This document shows, piece after piece, positions 8,166 to 16,801 of a stretch of 64,000 nucleotides of DNA. A program made the position numbers and the translations under genes. The notes under the pieces were generated by a model. That model saw only the letters and a program-made list of their open reading frames with translations, searched no databases and had not been told where the DNA came from. Numbering within the stretch: the stretch's first letter is position 1; each line of letters opens with the position of its first letter. This stretch comes from Streptococcus sp. bf_0095 (lineage in GTDB: Bacteria > Bacillota > Bacilli > Lactobacillales > Streptococcaceae): contig NZ_RCYU01000001.1 in assembly GCF_004166885.1 (NCBI RefSeq), positions 434,001-498,000 on the forward strand. The letters run 5' to 3'.

Positions 8166-9209
8166 TTAGACCAACATTGAAATCGGGTCTTCAATCAAGG
8201 CTTTCAAGTCTTTCATGAATTTGGCACCAGCCATTCCATCGACAACGCGGTGGTCAATGGTCAAGCCCAAGCTCATGATTGGACGAATGACAATTTCACC
8301 ATTCACAACCACTGGTTTTTCAACCGTTGCACTAACTCCAAGGATGGCAGAGTTTGGTTGGTTGATAATCGGTCCAAATGATTGAACGCCAAACATCCCC
8401 AAGTTACTGATAGTAAAGGTTGAGTTTTGCAATTCACTTGGAGCAAGCTTACCATCCAAGGTACGTCCGATAACATCCTTGAAGGCTACGACCAACTCTG
8501 ACAAGGTCATCTTTTCAGCATTGTAGACAACTGGAGTCATCAATCCATTGTCCATCCCAACTGCCATCGCTAAGTTGACATAATTGTGAGTGATGATGGT
8601 TTTGCCATCTTCTGTCAATGACGCATTGATGTATGGGTGTTTCATCAAGGTCTTAACCACTGCTAGAGAAAGCAAATCTGTTACAGTCACTTTCTTACCA
8701 GTTGCTTCCATGATTGGATCCAATACCTTCTTACGAAGAGCCAACATTTGAGACATATCGACGTCGTAGTTCAATGTAAAGGTTGGTGCTGTTAAGTAAG
8801 ATTCCACCATCCGTTGAGCAATCACCTTACGCATTGGTGTCATCGGAATCCGCTCGATCTCACCATAAGGTGTCACATTATCAGGAACTTCTTCGACTTT
8901 CTTAATTTGAGCAGGTGACTTAATGGTCTCATTCTCAATATTCTCAGGAAGGAAAGCAAGGACGTCCTTCTTCATAATCTTACCACGATGACCAGTTCCT
9001 TGGATTTCTTGCCAAGCAATATTGTGTTCTAAAGCAATTCGTTTTGCAAGTGGTGAAATGCGAACCACATTTGTGTCTTTATATGTTTCCACGTCTTCTT
9101 TGTGGACACGACCGTTTGCGCCTGAACCAGAAACATCATAGAGGTTGATCCCAAGATCATCCGCTAATTTTCTAGCCGCAGGAGTCGCTCTTAGCTTATC
9201 ATCAGCCAT
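8166..9209 (-). CDS. pdhC: Dehydrogenase E2 acyltransferase lacking a lipoyl domain
   Basis: E2 moves the acetyl group from lipoyl to CoA and forms the core of the complex. The start is at MADDKLRATPAA (9209), behind AGGAGAGG; this gives 347 aa. The more distal in-frame ATG at 9254 would extend into repeat sequence. Seen directly: there is no lipoyl domain. Instead there are two tandem peripheral-subunit-binding domains, RATPAARKLADDLG...GRVHKEDV (about 7-40) and RISPLAKRIALEHN...GKIMKKDV (about 46-82). After these comes a linker and the CoA-dependent acyltransferase domain, ending in the catalytic DHRVVDGMAGAKF. The missing lipoyl domain is carried by PdhD. A 315-base gap filled with hairpins separates the gene from pdhB. 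Confidence 0.96.
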   Translation of the reverse strand: MADDKLRATPAARKLADDLGINLYDVSGSGANGRVHKEDVETYKDTNVVRISPLAKRIALEHNIAWQEIQGTGHRGKIMKKDVLAFLPENIENETIKSPAQIKKVEEVPDNVTPYGEIERIPMTPMRKVIAQRMVESYLTAPTFTLNYDVDMSQMLALRKKVLDPIMEATGKKVTVTDLLSLAVVKTLMKHPYINASLTEDGKTIITHNYVNLAMAVGMDNGLMTPVVYNAEKMTLSELVVAFKDVIGRTLDGKLAPSELQNSTFTISNLGMFGVQSFGPIINQPNSAILGVSATVEKPVVVNGEIVIRPIMSLGLTIDHRVVDGMAGAKFMKDLKALIEDPISMLV

Positions 9210-9524
9210 GACCTCTCCTATTCTATTATAAGATATCAAGGACGTAGAGGACAAAGAAAAAATAGGAGATTGACGCTGTGTTCGATGAACACAAGGAAAT
9301 CTATCTTTTTTTCACAGTCCTCCGTCCGGATTCAACTCTACAAGCAACTTGGATACATGCGTATCTCAAGTTGCTACGGTTGCCGCTATCAGGCGGACAA
9401 CCTAGTAGACTTACTAATTCGTTCGTCGAATATCATCGATTCGACTCTCTCATGTCGCATTTTTCAGATAAAAAACGAGAGAGAAAAACGAATTTCATTC
9501 ACATAAAATAATTTATGTTATATG
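9210..9524 (-). repeat. Hairpin-rich insert between pdhB and pdhC
   Basis: 315 bases inside the pdh operon with no convincing gene; the two short overlapping open frames on + have no ribosome binding site or family resemblance. Seen on the minus strand: GTCGAAT/ATTCGAC, TTG-CCGC/GCGG-CAA, and AGCAACTTG-GATAC/GTATC-AAGTTGCT stems. A roughly 70-base structured module (about 9248-9320) follows just before pdhC and is shared with the parC leader (about 55450-55520). It looks like a small non-coding mobile or regulatory insert. It may lower or separate expression of pdhCD from pdhAB (inference). Confidence 0.65.
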
Positions 9525-10517
9525 CTATTCTTTATTATACGTTTTACGAATGGCATCTTTGATGCTTTCAACTGTTGGAATCATTGCATTTTCAAGGTTT
9601 TGTGCGTAAGGCATTGGCACATCTTCACCCGCACAACGACGGATGGGTGCATCCAAGTAATCAAATGCTTCTGATTCAGAAATGATAGCTGAAATTTCAC
9701 CGATATAGCCACTTGTTTTATGGGCATCATTGACAAGGACTACTTTTCCTGTCTTCTTGACAGAATTAATGATGATCTCTTTATCGAGTGGGACCAAGGT
9801 CCGTGGGTCTACTACTTCTACTGAGATGTCTTCTTCTGCCAATTCTTCAGCTGCTTGCATCACGCGACGAAGCATTTTCCCGTAGCTTACGACAGTGACG
9901 TCAGTTCCTTCGCGTTTGATTTCTCCGACACCAAGTGGAATCGTGTAGTCTGGATCAACTGGCACTTCCCCTTTTTGGTTGAATTCTGATTTGTATTCAA
10001 GAATGATAACAGGGTTGTTATCACGGATAGATGACTTAAGCAGTCCCTTCATATCCGCTGGCGTACCAGGAGCAACAACTTTCAAACCAGGAATATGAGT
10101 AAACCATGATTCCAAGGATTGGGAGTGTTGAGCTGCAGATCCAACTCCATTACCAGCAGCACAGCGAACGGTCATCGGCACTTGACCTTTTCCACCAAAC
10201 ATGTAGCGAGTTTTAGCAGCTTGGTTGACAATAGCATCCATGGCAATTACTGAGAAATCCATGAAGGTCATATCTACGATTGGGCGAAGTCCGGTCATGG
10301 CTGCACCTGCTGCTGCACCTGAAATCGCAGCCTCAGAAATCGGACAGTCACGGACACGTTCTGGACCGAATTCCTCAAGCATTCCTACTGAAGTTCCGAA
10401 GTCTCCACCGAACACTCCGACATCTTCCCCCATCAACAATACGTTTTCGTCGCGACGCATTTCCTCAGACATAGCAAGGATAATGGTATCGCGGAAAGAC
10501 ATTAATTTAGTTTCCAT
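9525..10517 (-). CDS. pdhB: Dehydrogenase E1 beta subunit
   Basis: Beta subunit of the thiamine-diphosphate E1 enzyme; with PdhA it decarboxylates pyruvate (or acetoin) and transfers the two-carbon unit to lipoyl. 330 aa, the normal length. Seen directly: an N-terminal pyrimidine-binding domain with LMGEDVGVFGG and RVRDCPISEAAISGAAAGAA, a central RYMFGGKGQVPMTVR segment, and a C-terminal transketolase domain with VEVVDPRTLVPLD and KRTGKVV-like residues before HKTSGYIGE. The start has a GGGGGAG site. The gene begins 16 bases after pdhA ends, so the two are translationally close. Pyruvate and acetoin enzymes of this family cannot be separated by eye; the streptococcal operon is called aco or pdh. 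Confidence 0.96.
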   Translation of the reverse strand: METKLMSFRDTIILAMSEEMRRDENVLLMGEDVGVFGGDFGTSVGMLEEFGPERVRDCPISEAAISGAAAGAAMTGLRPIVDMTFMDFSVIAMDAIVNQAAKTRYMFGGKGQVPMTVRCAAGNGVGSAAQHSQSLESWFTHIPGLKVVAPGTPADMKGLLKSSIRDNNPVIILEYKSEFNQKGEVPVDPDYTIPLGVGEIKREGTDVTVVSYGKMLRRVMQAAEELAEEDISVEVVDPRTLVPLDKEIIINSVKKTGKVVLVNDAHKTSGYIGEISAIISESEAFDYLDAPIRRCAGEDVPMPYAQNLENAMIPTVESIKDAIRKTYNKE

Positions 10518-10533
10518 AATTCTCTACTCCCCC

Positions 10534-11502
10534 TTAGTCTGCGTAAATATCTTCGAAAGCTGATTCGAGCGGAGGGAATGGGCTTTCTTCCGCAAATTTC
10601 ACTGAAGCTTCCACTGCTTCTTTTACTTCTTCTTGGATCTGATCCAATTCTTCTGCGCTCGCAATCTCATTTTCAAGGAGATACTTGCGAAGGTTTTCGA
10701 TTGGATCTTTCTTCTTCCACTCTTCGACTTCTTCACGTGTCCGGTATTTACCAGGGTCAGATGATGAGTGACCAAGCCAACGATAAGTGACACTTTCAAT
10801 CAAGACAGGACCTTTACCAGAGCGGACGTGTTCAACAGCTTTTTGGAATCCTTCATAGACATCGATAACATTGTTTCCATCAGGAATAAACATTCCAGGA
10901 ATGCCGTAAGCAGCACTACGCTCGTGGATATGCTTGACATTGGTCATTTTTTTGATGTCAGCAGAGATTCCGTAACCGTTATTGATACAGTAGAAAATTA
11001 CCGGAAGATTCCAAATAGAAGCCATATTCACTGCTTCGTGGAAGACACCTTCGTTGGTTGCGCCGTCCCCAAAGAAGCAGACAACAATCTTACCAGTCTT
11101 ATGCATTTGTTGAGTAAGGGCAGCCCCTACGGCAATCCCCATACCACCACCAACAATACCGTTGGCACCAAGGTTACCTGCATCCAGGTCGGCGATGTGC
11201 ATTGATCCACCCTTCCCTTTACAAGTACCGGTATACTTACCAAGGATTTCTGCCATCATGCCATTCAAATCGATTCCTTTAGCGATGGCTTGTCCGTGAC
11301 CACGGTGGTTTGAAGTTAGCAGATCATCCTCGTTCAAAGCCAACATCGCTCCAACGTTAGCCGCTTCTTCCCCAACAGAAAAGTGCGTCATTCCTGGCAC
11401 TTTCCCTTTTTTTACTAACTGTGCAATTTTTAAGTCCATGCGACGGATTTCTTCCATTTTACGGAACATTTCCAATAAGAGACTTTTATCTAATGTTGCC
11501 AT
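10534..11502 (-). CDS. pdhA: Dehydrogenase E1 alpha subunit
   Basis: Alpha subunit of E1; it binds the diphosphate and Mg of thiamine diphosphate. 322 aa, typical of the aco/pdh form. Seen directly: GMTHFSVGEEAANVGAM early on, HRGHGQAIAKG, and the thiamine diphosphate motif starting GDGATNEG (about residue 160) and ending in the NN pair of FYCINNGYG. The phosphorylation-loop region YRTREEVEEW lies near the C-terminus. It is the first gene of the operon pdhA-pdhB-(insert)-pdhC-pdhD, with a strong promoter 40 bases upstream and an AAAGGCG ribosome binding site. Confidence 0.96.
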   Translation of the reverse strand: MATLDKSLLLEMFRKMEEIRRMDLKIAQLVKKGKVPGMTHFSVGEEAANVGAMLALNEDDLLTSNHRGHGQAIAKGIDLNGMMAEILGKYTGTCKGKGGSMHIADLDAGNLGANGIVGGGMGIAVGAALTQQMHKTGKIVVCFFGDGATNEGVFHEAVNMASIWNLPVIFYCINNGYGISADIKKMTNVKHIHERSAAYGIPGMFIPDGNNVIDVYEGFQKAVEHVRSGKGPVLIESVTYRWLGHSSSDPGKYRTREEVEEWKKKDPIENLRKYLLENEIASAEELDQIQEEVKEAVEASVKFAEESPFPPLESAFEDIYAD

Positions 11503-11538
11503 TATTTCGCCTTTCTAAGCAATTATTCATTCTCTTTT

Positions 11539-11567
11539 ATTCTATCTCACTATGAAAACACTGTCAA
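11539..11567 (-). promoter_or_regulatory. Promoter of the pdhABCD operon
   Basis: On the minus strand: -35 TTGACA (11562-11567), 17-bp spacer, -10 TAGAAT (11539-11544). Nearly consensus. The 70 bases upstream are A/T-rich with no operator I can name. Confidence 0.85.
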
Positions 11568-11677
11568 AATAAATGCTCATTTCCTTTCACAAACTAATCC
11601 GTCTAGAATACTGATAGATATGAATTCCCAAACTGTTATATAAAAGATTCACAAAGTCGTTTTCTATTATGGAAAAT

Positions 11678-11705
11678 CAAAAAACCGATAGGGAAGACCT
11701 ATCGG
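11678..11705 (-). terminator. Terminator after the ATP-grasp/esterase genes
   Basis: Perfect 8-bp arms CCGATAGG/CCTATCGG, 5-base loop, then TTTTTT on the minus strand. It ends the three-gene unit 11712-14507 before the pdh promoter. Confidence 0.9.
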
Positions 11706-11711
11706 AATATT

Positions 11712-12878
11712 TTATTGATGGCGTTGGCCAAAGTCATGAATCATTTGTTCTAACTCCTCACGACTTGGCGTTGTTAACATGTAAAGATAATCACCTTGAA
11801 GCTCGGCGAAGGCAGCAGGCATATCTTTCTTCACGCGGAATTGGTCATGGTATTTAGCTAAAACTTCATCCTCAGAAAGGACATAAGATGCATTGGCACG
11901 GCGTGAAGTCGCCAAGCAATAAAGTGGCTCAAACTCAGAAGCTGGGAATGGTTCTCCGGCTACGATGGCTGCATAGCCACGGTACAAATCAATCGAGTGA
12001 GCATAGTTGTAGACGTCGATGGTGAAGCCACCTGCAGGACGATTATTGTACTCAATCGCAATATAGTCATCTCCATCACGGAAGAACTCAATGTGGAAGA
12101 AACGCTCCTTCATGCCAAAAGCTTTAACAATCGCTTCTCCGTATTGACGCAATTTTGGATCCATCTCTTTAAGGACATAATAAGAATTGTCCATCTTGTA
12201 GAGCATTAAGTCGAGTGGCGTATAGGCATAGTCAAAAGTCGTCGAGAAGACAATATTACCTTCGCGATCGACCAGACCATCAAAGGTACAAATCTCACTA
12301 GAAGTAACGAATTTCTCAAAGAAATACTCAGTATGTTCATCCCATTCAGCTTTGAAATGGTCCACATCTTCTGCTGTTTCAAGCTTGAAGGTTGCTGCCG
12401 CTCCTACCCCATTGTCAGGCTTGGCGATTAATGGCAACCCAATCTTCTTCACAGCTTTATCGATGTCTTTTTCGGCTTTGACCACTGCACCAGGTACGAC
12501 TGGGACTCCTGCTTTCTTGAAGAGTTTTTTCATTTCTGATTTAAACTTGGTTTTCTTCAAATCTTTTGGTTTAGCACCGAAGACATTGAATTGCTCCCGA
12601 AGCGCCGCATCCAATTCCAACCAGTACTCATTATGGGATTCTATACGATCGATTGGACCATGTTTGTAAAAGAGAAAGGCTACCGCACGCTTCACTTCGT
12701 CCCAGTTTTCCATGTTATCAACTCGGAAATACTCTGTTAAACTATTGCGCAATGGCTCGTCTAACTGTTCATAAGGCTCCTGACCAATCCCTAAGACCGT
12801 GATGCCTTTGTTAGCCAGCTCGATGGTAAATTGTTGAAAGTTTTGCGGATAATAAGGTGAAATAACAAGATAATTCAT
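11712..12878 (-). CDS. ATP-grasp carboxylate-amine ligase family protein
   Basis: A 388-residue ATP-grasp enzyme; such proteins activate a carboxylate with ATP and join it to an amine or other nucleophile. Seen directly: an N-terminal Rossmann-like domain (MNYLVISPYYPQNF), the preATP-grasp helix KKTKFKSEMKKLFKKAGVPVVPG, the ATP-binding loop LPLIAKPDNGVGAAATFKL (about residues 155-175), EKFVTSSEICTFDGL and the metal-binding HIEFFRDG...AIEYNNRPAGGF. It is the last gene of an apparent operon with two esterases (gaps of 21 and 39 bases). The ligand is not predictable by eye. A role in making or breaking an amide- or ester-linked small molecule with the esterases is inference. Confidence 0.85.
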   Translation of the reverse strand: MNYLVISPYYPQNFQQFTIELANKGITVLGIGQEPYEQLDEPLRNSLTEYFRVDNMENWDEVKRAVAFLFYKHGPIDRIESHNEYWLELDAALREQFNVFGAKPKDLKKTKFKSEMKKLFKKAGVPVVPGAVVKAEKDIDKAVKKIGLPLIAKPDNGVGAAATFKLETAEDVDHFKAEWDEHTEYFFEKFVTSSEICTFDGLVDREGNIVFSTTFDYAYTPLDLMLYKMDNSYYVLKEMDPKLRQYGEAIVKAFGMKERFFHIEFFRDGDDYIAIEYNNRPAGGFTIDVYNYAHSIDLYRGYAAIVAGEPFPASEFEPLYCLATSRRANASYVLSEDEVLAKYHDQFRVKKDMPAAFAELQGDYLYMLTTPSREELEQMIHDFGQRHQ

Positions 12879-12899
12879 AGAGGTCTCCTCCTTTTTAGC

Positions 12900-13640
12900 T
12901 TATAAATACATCTGACCTAAGAAATAAGGCATTTGCTTGCGCCACCAGTCCCAATCATGGGCGACGTCATGGCCCCACTCAGCAAACCATGCAGGAATAT
13001 TTTTGTGGTCAAAGGCTTCTTTTAGTTTGTAGAAAGATGGTAGGCCATCTTGTTCCCAAGCTCCAAGACCGGTACAAATGACAATTTCCGCCTGACGGTA
13101 ACGGTCAATAAACCAGCCGTCATTTTGATGCCAAATATAATCAGATGGCGAGTTTTGATAAATCGCTTCGTCACCACCAAACTCACCAACAAAGAAACGA
13201 GCATCATAGACACCACTCAAGGCAATCACCTTGTTGAAGACATCTGGATGTTGCAAGAAGAAATTAAGGGCGTGGTAGGCTCCCATAGAGCAACCAGTTG
13301 TCATCATCGGATCAAACCAGCCTGTTTTGTGCTTGATGAAAGGAATGGCTTCTTCAATCACATAACGTTCATAAGCACGGTGCATCTCTGCTCGATCATG
13401 AGGATTTTTCCAATCACAAAGCCAGCTCTCACTATCGACACTCGAAAGGGTGAAGAATTGAACTCGTCCTTCTTCGATAAACTGAGCACAAGCATCAATC
13501 ATACCAAAGTCATAGTACTCGTTATGGCTTCCACCTGATGAAGCAAAGACAACAACAGGAATCCCTGCATGTCCATAGCGGTTTAGATACATTTCGCGGT
13601 TAAGTTGGCCACTCCAGTGGCTTAAATGTTCAATATTCAT
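12900..13640 (-). CDS. Esterase, alpha/beta-hydrolase fold (first of two)
   Basis: A 246-residue cytoplasmic alpha/beta hydrolase of the putative-esterase (esterase D-like) family. Seen directly: VVVFASSGGSHNEYYDFG near residues 29-47, the nucleophile elbow TGCSMGAYHAL with Ser118, and a C-terminal WGHDVAHDWDWW segment that should supply the catalytic His. There is no signal peptide. A ribosome binding site (AAAGAGGGAA) precedes the ATG. It sits between a second, only distantly similar esterase and an ATP-grasp ligase, all co-oriented with short gaps. The substrate is unknown. The HEYYDFG/HDWDWW signatures may be useful for finding its relatives. Confidence 0.85.
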   Translation of the reverse strand: MNIEHLSHWSGQLNREMYLNRYGHAGIPVVVFASSGGSHNEYYDFGMIDACAQFIEEGRVQFFTLSSVDSESWLCDWKNPHDRAEMHRAYERYVIEEAIPFIKHKTGWFDPMMTTGCSMGAYHALNFFLQHPDVFNKVIALSGVYDARFFVGEFGGDEAIYQNSPSDYIWHQNDGWFIDRYRQAEIVICTGLGAWEQDGLPSFYKLKEAFDHKNIPAWFAEWGHDVAHDWDWWRKQMPYFLGQMYL

Positions 13641-13679
13641 AAGTTCCCTCTTTCTCTTTATTTCTTTATTTACAGGCTA

Positions 13680-14507
13680 TTAATCCCAATTTTCAGCTAA
13701 AAAGCGCAGACATTCTGGTAAATGCTCGGCCCAGGCTTCTTCGTGGTGAATAGCCCCAGATTGAATCCGAATGGCAATATTTTCCAAAGCCACCCCTTGT
13801 TGAATGACATCATGATAGTACCGAAGGGATGAGTCAATGTAGGCTTGCTTGATATTTCCCGCCATCAGCGTTTTATCCGTATCATCAGCTTCTTCAGTCC
13901 CCACATAGATGTAGATCCGTTGATCTGCATAAAGCTTCTTCCGCTCGATATAGCGATCAAAGGCCTCTTGGTGCAACCAGTTAGCAGAGGAGAAGACACC
14001 CAGACAACCGATTTGGTCTTGGTACTCTAGGCCCAAGAATTGGGTGATATTCCCACCAAGCGAAGATCCAATCATGGCTGTATGTTCTCTATCAGCAAGG
14101 GTTCGATATTCTTGATCGATAAAGGGTTTGACGACATCCATGACAAACTCCCCATACTCGACACCCTTGCCACCAAATTGCATACCAGGGATATTGGACT
14201 CCTTGTACTTCCAGGCAGAGTATTCGTTCATCCGTTGCAAACCATCGTTATCAATGGCAACGACAATCATGCGACTAATGTCAGGATTTCGCTTAATGGC
14301 TGGAATGACTTTCCAGGAATGACCCGCATAGGCCTCCTTGCTATACAAAACGTTTTGCCCATCGTGGAAATAAACCACAGGGTAGCGACGATCTGTATCT
14401 AATTCATAATTCTTAGGTAATAAGACTCGTACACGACGGAGTTTTCCGGTATAAGGCACTTTCAACTCGTGTGTCTTCATCTCTAAATAAAAGTAGGATT
14501 TATTCAT
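13680..14507 (-). CDS. Esterase, alpha/beta-hydrolase fold (second of two)
   Basis: A 275-residue putative esterase related to esterase D / ferric-enterobactin-esterase-like proteins. Seen directly: an N-terminal strand-rich module (residues 1-35), YPVVYFHDGQNVLYS (42-56), the elbow MIGSSLGGN with Ser149, and the C-terminal SGAIHHEEAWAEHLPECL carrying the likely catalytic His. No signal peptide. First gene of the three-gene unit. The 90 bases upstream contain only A/T-rich sequence and no clear promoter. The two esterases are neighbours of different subfamilies rather than a recent duplication. Confidence 0.85.
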   Translation of the reverse strand: MNKSYFYLEMKTHELKVPYTGKLRRVRVLLPKNYELDTDRRYPVVYFHDGQNVLYSKEAYAGHSWKVIPAIKRNPDISRMIVVAIDNDGLQRMNEYSAWKYKESNIPGMQFGGKGVEYGEFVMDVVKPFIDQEYRTLADREHTAMIGSSLGGNITQFLGLEYQDQIGCLGVFSSANWLHQEAFDRYIERKKLYADQRIYIYVGTEEADDTDKTLMAGNIKQAYIDSSLRYYHDVIQQGVALENIAIRIQSGAIHHEEAWAEHLPECLRFLAENWD

Positions 14508-14601
14508 TGTCAGAAAACTCTCTATATTCTAAATTTTTATTTATTATACCATTTTTATAAGAAAAAGTCTGGATTTCTCCAAACTTTTTCATTGATTGAC
14601 T

Positions 14602-15936
14602 TTATTTTCCAATAAATGTAGCCAGATCTTGTAAAGAACGTTCGGCAATTTTCTCATACCGTTCCTTTTTATCCCGAATGCGTGGGCCTTCCAGCTCCTT
14701 AATAATTCCGAAGTTGACATTCATGGGTTGGAAATGCTTGCTGTCGGCATGGGTAATATAGTGAGCCAAACTTCCGATCGCTGTTGTTTCTGGGAAAATC
14801 GCTGCTTCTTCTCCTTTAAAAAGACGTGCCGCATTGATCCCAGCCACCAAACCTGAAGCCGCTGACTCGACATAGCCCTCTACTCCTGTCATTTGACCCG
14901 CAAAGAAGAGGTTGGCTTGCTTCTTAGAACGGTAGGTTTGTTCAAGGAGATTTGGAGAGTCCATGTAGGAATTACGGTGCATGACACCATATCTGACAAA
15001 CTCCGCATTTTCCAAACCAGGAATCATTTGAAAGACTCGTTTTTGCTCGCCCCATTTAAGGTGAGTTTGGAAGCCAACGATATTGTAGAGGCTAGCAGCT
15101 GCATTGTCTTGGCGCAATTGGACTACCGCATAAGGGGTCTTAAACTCCCCGTCACGAGGTCCTTTGTAGTCATCTGGATACTCGAGACCAACTGGTTTCA
15201 TAGGACCATAGAGCATGGTTTTGATGCCTCGTTTGGCCATGACTTCAATTGGCATACAACCTTCGAAATACTTTTCTTTTTCAAAAGAGTTGAGTGGGGC
15301 TTCTTCCGCATTCACCAAAGCCTCATGGAAGTCCATAAACTCTTGTTTGGTCATGGGACAGTTGAGATAAGCCGCTTCTCCTTTGTCATAACGAGACTTG
15401 AGGTAAACCTTGTTCATATCGACGGTATTGACATCGATGATTGGAGCTGCTGCATCATAGAAATAGAAGCCATCGCCACCATTGAGCTCGTGGATCTTTT
15501 CCGCCAAGGCATCGCTGGTTAGAGGGCCCGTTGCGACGACTGTGATCGCGTCTGTCGGCAATTCTGTAATTTCATCGCGAATCACTTCAATGAGTGGGTG
15601 TTGGGATACCTTTTCCGTTACTCGACTAGCAAAGCCTTCCCGGTCCACTGCCAGTGCTCCACCAGCTGGTACACGAGTCGCTTCAGCCGCTTCAAGGATG
15701 ACAGACCCCAGACGACGCATTTCTTCTTTGAGGAGCCCGACAGCATTGGTTAGAGAATCCCCTCGGAGAGAGTTGGAACAGACTAACTCAGCAAAGTTGT
15801 CTGTTTTGTGTTGTGGAGTAGATTTGACTCCCCGCATTTCGTAAAGCTTGACCGGAATACCCTGTTGGGCAATCTGATAAGCTGCTTCCGAGCCAGCAAG
15901 GCCTGCACCGATGACATTGATATAAGATTGAGACAT
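14602..15936 (-). CDS. trmFO: Methylenetetrahydrofolate-tRNA-(uracil-5-)-methyltransferase TrmFO
   Basis: TrmFO (Gid) makes ribothymidine at position 54 of tRNAs using methylenetetrahydrofolate and FADH2. The start is at [12 protein letters not shown] (15936) with an AGAGGT site; this gives 444 aa, the usual length. The open frame runs 9 codons further. Seen directly: the FAD dinucleotide-binding motif [27 protein letters not shown] with a conserved Cys, FLYYD-like [29 protein letters not shown] and [18 protein letters not shown] near the C-terminus. It is transcribed alone between the satE-like gene, which ends at a terminator, and the esterases. Confidence 0.96.
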   Translation of the reverse strand: MSQSYINVIGAGLAGSEAAYQIAQQGIPVKLYEMRGVKSTPQHKTDNFAELVCSNSLRGDSLTNAVGLLKEEMRRLGSVILEAAEATRVPAGGALAVDREGFASRVTEKVSQHPLIEVIRDEITELPTDAITVVATGPLTSDALAEKIHELNGGDGFYFYDAAAPIIDVNTVDMNKVYLKSRYDKGEAAYLNCPMTKQEFMDFHEALVNAEEAPLNSFEKEKYFEGCMPIEVMAKRGIKTMLYGPMKPVGLEYPDDYKGPRDGEFKTPYAVVQLRQDNAAASLYNIVGFQTHLKWGEQKRVFQMIPGLENAEFVRYGVMHRNSYMDSPNLLEQTYRSKKQANLFFAGQMTGVEGYVESAASGLVAGINAARLFKGEEAAIFPETTAIGSLAHYITHADSKHFQPMNVNFGIIKELEGPRIRDKKERYEKIAERSLQDLATFIGK

Positions 15937-16039
15937 GACACTAATACCTCTTTGGGTATCCAAACCACCCCACTAGACTGTTAGACACCCACAAATCTTT
16001 CTAATTTTCTACTTGGTCCATTATACCAGAAAGCCAAGT

Positions 16040-16072
16040 AAAAAGACAGGGAGGGTTTTCCTTCCTGTCTTA
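16040..16072 (-). terminator. Terminator after the satD/satE-like operon
   Basis: AAGACAGG pairs with CCTGTCTT, with an inner AGG/CCT, and TTTTTA follows on the minus strand. Confidence 0.85.
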
Positions 16073-16096
16073 GACCTAAGTCTGTTATTTGTTTTC

Positions 16097-16801
16097 TTAT
16101 AGACACAACCAAGCAGCAAAGAGGGCTGATAGGATACTGAATAAGGACCCGATTAAATAATACTCTGCGAAGGCTGGATTCTCCGAAATTTTATTGTAGC
16201 GGGCGATGGATTTGGCCGTAAAGACCAGACCGATAGAAGCAAATTGGCCGTAGACGAGACAGGCACCGATAATCAACCGCTCTAAGAAGCCAATCATGGA
16301 ACCAGCCCCAGTGATGGTATCCATTTTCTCCTCCATCGTCGGCTGGTACTTAGCAAAAAGAATTTTAAAGACGATATTGGTCGGTTTTCCCACTAGGAGG
16401 ACATAAAAGATTAGCTTTAAACTGTCAATAGGTAAATAAGTCGTGCCATTTTTAGCTCCCCAAAGGACTAGGAAACTAATGATACCGACATGCAAGACTT
16501 GATCCAATGCAAAAGTCCATGCGGCTGTTACATTCAATTGCTTCTGAACCAAAGGTTTTCCGTAATCAATCCCTGCATGAGTCAGCAAAATGATCAAGCA
16601 AATCCACCACAAATCCAGATGACAGAGGGAAACGACGAATAGAGGCAGAGCTACATACAGAATATGAAGCCCGAGCACCTTCTTATCCTGATCCTTGTGG
16701 TCCGCCATCTTTTGACTTTGAAAATAATAATCAGACAACAAATGACAACTCAACAAGAGAAGCAAGTATGGATTTGTTACGATACTAGATAATCCTGTCA
16801 T
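16097..16801 (-). CDS. DUF3307 membrane protein (SatE-like)
   Basis: A 234-residue integral membrane protein with about six to seven hydrophobic segments. It begins with LLLLLSCHLLSDYYFQSQ, the HLLxDYxxQ signature of DUF3307, and has HAGIDYGKP and TITGAGSMIGFLERL further on. It overlaps the end of the satD-like gene by 17 bases, so the two are co-translated. In S. mutans a similar pair belongs to the sat secretion/acid-tolerance locus next to ffh; the biochemical role is not known. Here the pair has been separated from ffh and has its own operator-rich promoter. Whether it is the true SatE orthologue is inference. Confidence 0.8.
   Translation of the reverse strand: MTGLSSIVTNPYLLLLLSCHLLSDYYFQSQKMADHKDQDKKVLGLHILYVALPLFVVSLCHLDLWWICLIILLTHAGIDYGKPLVQKQLNVTAAWTFALDQVLHVGIISFLVLWGAKNGTTYLPIDSLKLIFYVLLVGKPTNIVFKILFAKYQPTMEEKMDTITGAGSMIGFLERLIIGACLVYGQFASIGLVFTAKSIARYNKISENPAFAEYYLIGSLFSILSALFAAWLCL

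Noticed and set aside
9270..9511. Two overlapping 77-78 codon open frames between pdhB and pdhC
   Set aside because: They lie in a hairpin-rich non-coding insert, run against the operon, lack ribosome binding sites and look like no protein family.
14893..15522. 209-codon open frame opposite trmFO
   Set aside because: Antisense shadow of trmFO without a start signal.
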